Part shown: piece after piece, positions 59,105 to 64,000 of the stretch
Layout of the letters: every line of letters begins with the position of its first letter
Position numbering within the stretch: the first letter of the stretch is position 1
Assembly: GCF_051622035.1 (NCBI RefSeq)
Contig: NC_135358.1
Span: forward strand, 13,392,001-13,456,000
DNA from: Arctopsyche grandis
Taxonomy: Eukaryota > Arthropoda > Insecta > Trichoptera > Hydropsychidae
Length of the DNA: 64,000 nucleotides
Direction: 5' to 3'
Notes under the pieces: model-generated
What the model saw: only the letters and a program-made list of their open reading frames with translations
The model's database searches: none
Told to the model about the DNA's origin: nothing
Made by a program: the position numbers and the translations under genes

Positions 59105-60757
59105 TGTTTATATATATTATTTATTATTTATTTATTTTAAACAGACCATTGTGGCATAACAGGAATTCCTAAAGCGCCACAATGGTCAAAAAATATAACA
59201 CAAAAAAGAAAAAAAACAAAATAACAATTAAACATAAACATAAATACATCCATACATACATAAAAAATAGCATTTATAATAACAGATAAAGTAAAAATAT
59301 CAAATAAAATATAGCATAAGGAATGCCTTGCACCTACAGCCAGTTTCAATAAATATGTAAGAAACAACTACAAATACAAAACATCCCTGTAAGGCCCAAA
59401 TGGAAGAGAGTTAATCAAAATTTCACTCATAAATCACAATCAATCATGAAAACAATGATGAGCGCAGACTACCAGATAAATGGGTTAGAGTAATTTCCGA
59501 CAATTTACGCTCACTAAGGTGGAAAATATCACATTCAGTCTCGGCAGCAACGATTTCATTAAGAAGTCGGATAGCTCTTGGAATAGGAGCCATTCGAAAA
59601 AGGACTGTGCGGGCAGGAGGTACAGCCAGCAAATGATGATGTCTACCACGCACATAGTGAATAGGGACATAAAGCCCCAACTGCTCCAGCAACAACGGGC
59701 ATGACGTATTACCACGTAAGAGCAGGAGAACGAAACGAATTAATGAGAAGTTTCTCCGAAGTTCAAGGGAATTATACCCAAGCATGCCCAAAAGGAAAGG
59801 AGTGGGGTAGAGATATGGGTAATACCCATATTCTTTCCTATATAGGAAACGAAGAAATACTTTTTGCACTTTCTCAATCATCGGAGAGTAATTTGCTTCA
59901 TGCAGATTCCACACAATCGCATTATACTCTAGCTTACTTCTCACAAGCGAATTGAAAAGCAAGCGAGAAGACAAAGGATTGGAGAATAATCTTGCATATC
60001 TCAAAACAAATCCAAGTCGACGAAAGGAAACGTCAGCGACTTTTTTGATATGGTTGTGAAAGGTGAGCTGAGGATCAAAAGTGATACCCAAATCGACAAT
60101 AGATTCCACACGCTTCAACAAGACGGATCTAATGGAATATCCGTGACAATAGAGTGAATGTGCACGTCCATAGCTCATAATTGCACATTTGTTTAAATTA
60201 AGTTCAAGGCCTAAACTAGAACTGAACTCCAAGACAGCGTTAATATCAGCTTGAAGGAGAGAGGCTTGCCTCTCATCCTTGACAGCAAAAAATAATTTAA
60301 CGTCATCAGCAAACAAGAGACATGATGCATTACATAAAACTCTAGGGAGGTTATTAATAAGAATTGTAAATAGTAATGGGCCTAAAGTGGACCCCTGAGT
60401 AACACCAGATCGAGTAAAAAATGAAGGAGATTCATAAAGACCATATCTAACAAATTGCTTCCTATCACTAAGATAAGAAGCAAAGAGTTTAAGAAGACGC
60501 GTTGAAAAACCCACTTCAGCTAACCTGATCAAAAGAGCGTCATTATTGACTTGATCAAAGGCTTTACGAAAGTCAAAGTAGGCTACATCAACTTGCTGAC
60601 CAACGTCAACTTTAGACATGATCAAATGTGTGAAGCAGGCGAGATTAGTGGTAGTGGAACGACAGGGTGTAAAACCATGTTGCTCATCACACAATAATCT
60701 TTTAAACTGCGCAAGAATCAAACGATAATAGCCCCACAGCCCCACAAACAGCCCCAC
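59105..60757 (-). mobile_element. 5'-truncated non-LTR retrotransposon (Jockey/CR1-like) with intact reverse transcriptase frame
   Basis: The minus-strand frame 60757-59444 runs 437 codons without a stop. It contains QHGFTPCRSTTTNL, the first catalytic aspartate in YFDFRKAFDQV (D62), GVTQGSTLGPLLF and the LFADDVKLF box (D151, D152), then the thumb and a carboxyl-terminal region of this class. The 3' untranslated part follows to about 59140, ending in an AT-rich AAATAAATAA tail at 59140-59105. The 5' end is truncated within the reverse transcriptase domain. The GGGGCTGT direct repeats at 60732-60752 mark the junction, so the first dozen codons are probably not element sequence. No endonuclease domain is present, so it cannot move on its own, but the lack of stops suggests a recent insertion. 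Confidence 0.88.
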
Positions 60758-61714
60758 CTTACAAAAAGCATATTTGATTTTGTTCCGACAAAATAAATCC
60801 GATTAAGCTAGAGCTGGTTTTTTCAGAAATAAAATATAAAAGAAATATTACTACACATTTATGTAAGAGAAGCTTCTTCGTCTTTTGCGCACTTTGCAAA
60901 CATTTAAACTCACTTTTCATTGATTGGATTACGTACTTATAGATTTTACATTAATTTACAGTATACGCAGATCGCAGGACTGTTTTTAATATATGTAAAG
61001 CTATATCAAAATAAAATATGCCTTCTTTCGGCCTAAAATTTTTCTTGTACGGATATATATGTACAAGTATATAATATTTGTTTGTCTATGTACTAGATAT
61101 ATTATGTATTTTGTAAAAATAATATAATATTTGTATTATAAAATCAATGTATATATACATATATGTATATATAAATTGGAACTACTGCTTCCCACGTCGG
61201 TATTTTATTATAACCTAGATTCGCTTATTTTGTGATGTTGTGCCGCATAGCAAAAGTAATCTCAACTTATCACCACCGTTACTCGAATCTTGTTCTGCGG
61301 CAATACCGGTTAAATCTGCTTATTTGTACGCAAATCGAGACGCGCCAGGTTTCTACGCCTCCATCGTCGACTGAAGATCTTAGACAAGGTCGACAAATAA
61401 GAGTGCGTAAACTTTCTCGATCATGATCATGGAAAAAACGATTTTCCGACAATGGTGGTTGTGCGAAGGTGAACTGGTGATTTGCGCAATAAACGTGCGT
61501 ACACACATATACATACTACGTATGTATGTGTGTACATGGTTTTCATAAATAATATCATAAATAAAATGTTACCTTACGACTCTTATCTAAGGCTCGCAAA
61601 ATATTGTGTGATTTTCCTGATGTGATATGAATTTTCATTAAAATGCTAGTTATATAATTAAAATGCTAGTTATATAATTATGTAAAATATAAAATATTCT
61701 TTTTTGTCTAAACA
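60758..61714. other. Interval without supported genes
   Basis: AT-rich, with TATGTACATA patches. A GC-richer patch at 61200-61500 has short open frames without recognisable content. ATTAAAATGCTAGTTATATA is tandemly duplicated at 61637-61676. Confidence 0.4.
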
Positions 61715-61880
61715 ACTGCATGTTTATTTTATTTATTTATTTCAAGTCTGTTATGACCATTGCGATATTACAAGAATTCCTAATGGTCAAAAATATAACA
61801 GAAAAGAAACAAAATAATTAACTATACCGAAATTATATACATATTTATACATACAATACATAAAAAACAAAAGTTCAAGC
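61715..61880 (-). mobile_element. 3' end fragment of the same or a related non-LTR retrotransposon
   Basis: Aligning to 59125-59260, the shared order is an (ATTT)n tail, AAGTCTGTTATGACCATTG versus AAACAGACCATTGTGGC, then AGGAATTCCTAA, AATGGTCAAAAA and ATATAACA, followed by an A-rich AAGAAACAAAATAA block. Same orientation as the large copy. Only the 3' untranslated end survives. Confidence 0.65.
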
Positions 61881-64000
61881 AATATAATTAGTCACACAAC
61901 TTATACATAATAACATTTAAATATAATATGTTATTCTGACAAACGAATAATTAATTTTCGTATTCTTTGTATGTATGTACATTTGTATATATGTATACAT
62001 ATTGCATATGTATGATGAAGGAAATCAAAACAAAACAATTATATCTTAATCGTTATTTGCATAACTTTTTTAAGCTAATCAACTGAGTTGGTTATCTTTT
62101 TTTTTTAATTTTTCTATTATAAAAAAATAAAAATGTATATAAATGTGCATCTTTACATAATTCATTTAAGCGCGCATACATATTCTTGTAGAGAGTCTTC
62201 TATGTATGTATTTTAAACTTAGACTATGTTATTTTGCATGTTGCAGAGATACCATAACAGTACCATGTAAAGTTTTTACATTGCTAAAAGTTTTCATTAA
62301 AAATAAACTTCTAAGCGGGAGGCTGACATCTTTCAACCTCAACTTCATACTGTTTTATGATTGTTGGATAATACATATGTACGAATATATAGTAATTAAA
62401 TATGGCATGGCATGAAATAAAACGTGCGTCAAAAATATTTCTGAAACAACTAATCGTTTCAGATGCACTTTCAAAATGTAGGTTTAAAATGTTTAATCTT
62501 TGCTTCCGGAATACGTGAAGTAGATAATCGATGCTTTCAATATATTAATTGCATCGAATTCAAGATCCTATTTGGAAGGCCAAAATACCTTTCCATTTGT
62601 CAGCATCGCCTGCTTTTGCTCAATAGCTCCTACAGCGTTTTCCAATATTTCATTCCAAATACTAGAGTGATTTCAATGATGTATGTATGTATGTATATGT
62701 GTATGCGTCCGTTTATGAATTCCGTGAATAGTGTCCGACTTTTCGTTATACAGGAAGCCTTTGATGAGAAAGCGCCACAATTGAGCTATTACACGATTGC
62801 AAGATAAAATCACTTTCGCAGAAATCCGACTGTCATTGTAATCAACTTCCGTTTCCACAAAAGTGATAATTGCACCACAATCTCACAATCCGACAAAAAT
62901 TATTATCCTAACAGACGAAACTCTTACTATACATGCATACGTCATCTATCAATAATTATTTGAACTTTTTAACAATTGAACCTGCCAAAAGTTCATAATA
63001 TTCATATATAAGATAACGGTCCCAGTCTTCGTCAAATAAGGACACATCTCACCTGAGAACATCGACCATTCTCAATTCTAAACAGTTTCTTGCAATCCAT
63101 GTTGATGAAAACATATTCAGATGCTTTTATTACTTATTGCAGTGTAATTAGTTAAGGAATTAAATCTGAAAATTAAGATTAGAATATTCAAAATAAAAGT
63201 TTAAAACTAATAGCTTTTATTCGCATTCGAAAGTAAAACTGGCGCGGACTGGGTCATTAACGAAGATATGTACGTACCGCTACATTATATATGTATGTAC
63301 ATACATATGTAGTATACATACTATAAAATTATGATTCTGAAACAATTTAGGTAAATGCTACATACAAAAAAATGCGATTTACCACAAAAGCGATCCTATT
63401 TTCATATCCATTTTTTTTGTACATTCATATATAGAGACATCTGTATTCTAATAAAATCAACAAAAAATATAAAAATTTTCAAATTCTAAGGGCAATTTTC
63501 ATGATTTTAATTATAATTATATTAATAAAACCGAGTTTTTAAAGATGTCTGTAAATTGTAAATAATAAAGTAACCTCTTCTATGAATGTCTATGCTACCC
63601 GTAAATCGAAATTCCATATTTCAACTGATTTTGTTTGAGTGCTCTCCCCAAATTCTTTCTTCAATCATTAAAATGGGCGCTTTACCTATTTTTTGATAAA
63701 CTTACTGTTTATTAGTTAACCAAGTTGATACATATGCATTGATTGATATCCTGTGTTCACATCAAACAAAATTATTCTGTTTTTCCATAATATACCCCAA
63801 TTTTCTTTTTAATTCGATAGCGAGAGATGAATATAAATATGTATGTATGTATGTACATATGTAGTTTTTCATTAAAATTCCATAAAGGACACCAAATGGT
63901 TGCCTAAATTTGCTTAGAACAAAAAAATCACGACTGCCCGGTATATTATTAGCATCGATTAATTGTTATTTCAAATTGATTTTTTTTCTCTATAGTTAAT
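61881..64000. other. Right end of window, no supported features
   Basis: AT-rich DNA with TATGTATGTACATA microsatellite patches near 61970, 63290 and 63840. I find no coding exon, repeat family or RNA gene that I can support. Confidence 0.5.

Overview
The window is AT-rich nuclear DNA from an animal, almost certainly an insect. It has short GT-AG introns, genes with clear animal orthologues, abundant interspersed repeats (Helitrons, hAT elements, MITEs, non-LTR retrotransposons, a tRNA-derived SINE, a likely solo LTR) and very frequent TATGTAC/ACATAC microsatellites. I cannot name the order or species from sequence alone.

The left 17 kb is the gene-rich part. The 3' end of ISY1, a spliceosomal factor, lies on + at 62-940. 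A complete cyclin-G-associated kinase/auxilin gene (GAK, Drosophila auxilin) lies on - at 13013-4010. I rebuilt it as 19 coding exons that splice in frame into 1190 residues: kinase, PTEN-like, C2, clathrin/AP-2 binding linker and J domain. A complete five-exon TOM22, a mitochondrial import receptor, lies on + at 15146-16833. ISY1 and GAK converge; GAK and TOM22 diverge across a 2.1 kb interval that holds a putative 1136 bp solo LTR.

From 17 to 64 kb I see no complete host gene. A CpG-richer promoter-like stretch at 34.6-35.0 kb leads into a small cysteine-rich first coding exon (35075-35135) with a consensus donor; its downstream exons were not found and would need a very long intron. A 237-nt phase-1 symmetrical open segment on - (46213-46449) with good splice signals is a second candidate exon. 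A possible tiny first exon lies at 18736-18748. The rest is repeat-dominated or featureless AT-rich DNA.

The most unusual region is 18.5-25 kb. Three long, nearly perfect inverted repeats lie within about 5.5 kb (19469-19840, 22889-23328, 24673-24956), with arms of about 65-190 bp. Arms of two of them keep open, protein-like reading frames in both copies. The first sits just downstream of a candidate promoter, start codon and consensus splice donor, in a phase-compatible exon. This is what a hairpin-RNA (endo-siRNA) locus made by inverted duplication of coding fragments would look like, though fold-back transposons are a real alternative.

Recurrent repeat families: a short Helitron family (5' TCTAATATATAATTTC, 3' hairpin plus CTAG) at 6.2, 20.1, 26.4-26.8 and 34.1 kb; a second Helitron-like terminus with a GC-rich minisatellite at 54.4-54.8 kb; a GTTACAGT-ended palindromic MITE at 1.4, 21.3, 31.8 and 43.8 kb; a GGAGTCGG-rich family at 37.1, 38.8 and 57.8 kb; short hAT MITEs with 8-bp target duplications at 23.7 and 57.9 kb, the latter nested inside a GGAGTCGG copy; decayed hAT transposase copies at 28.2-29.4 and 33.1-33.9 kb; and a non-LTR reverse transcriptase with an intact 437-codon reading frame at 59.4-60.8 kb.
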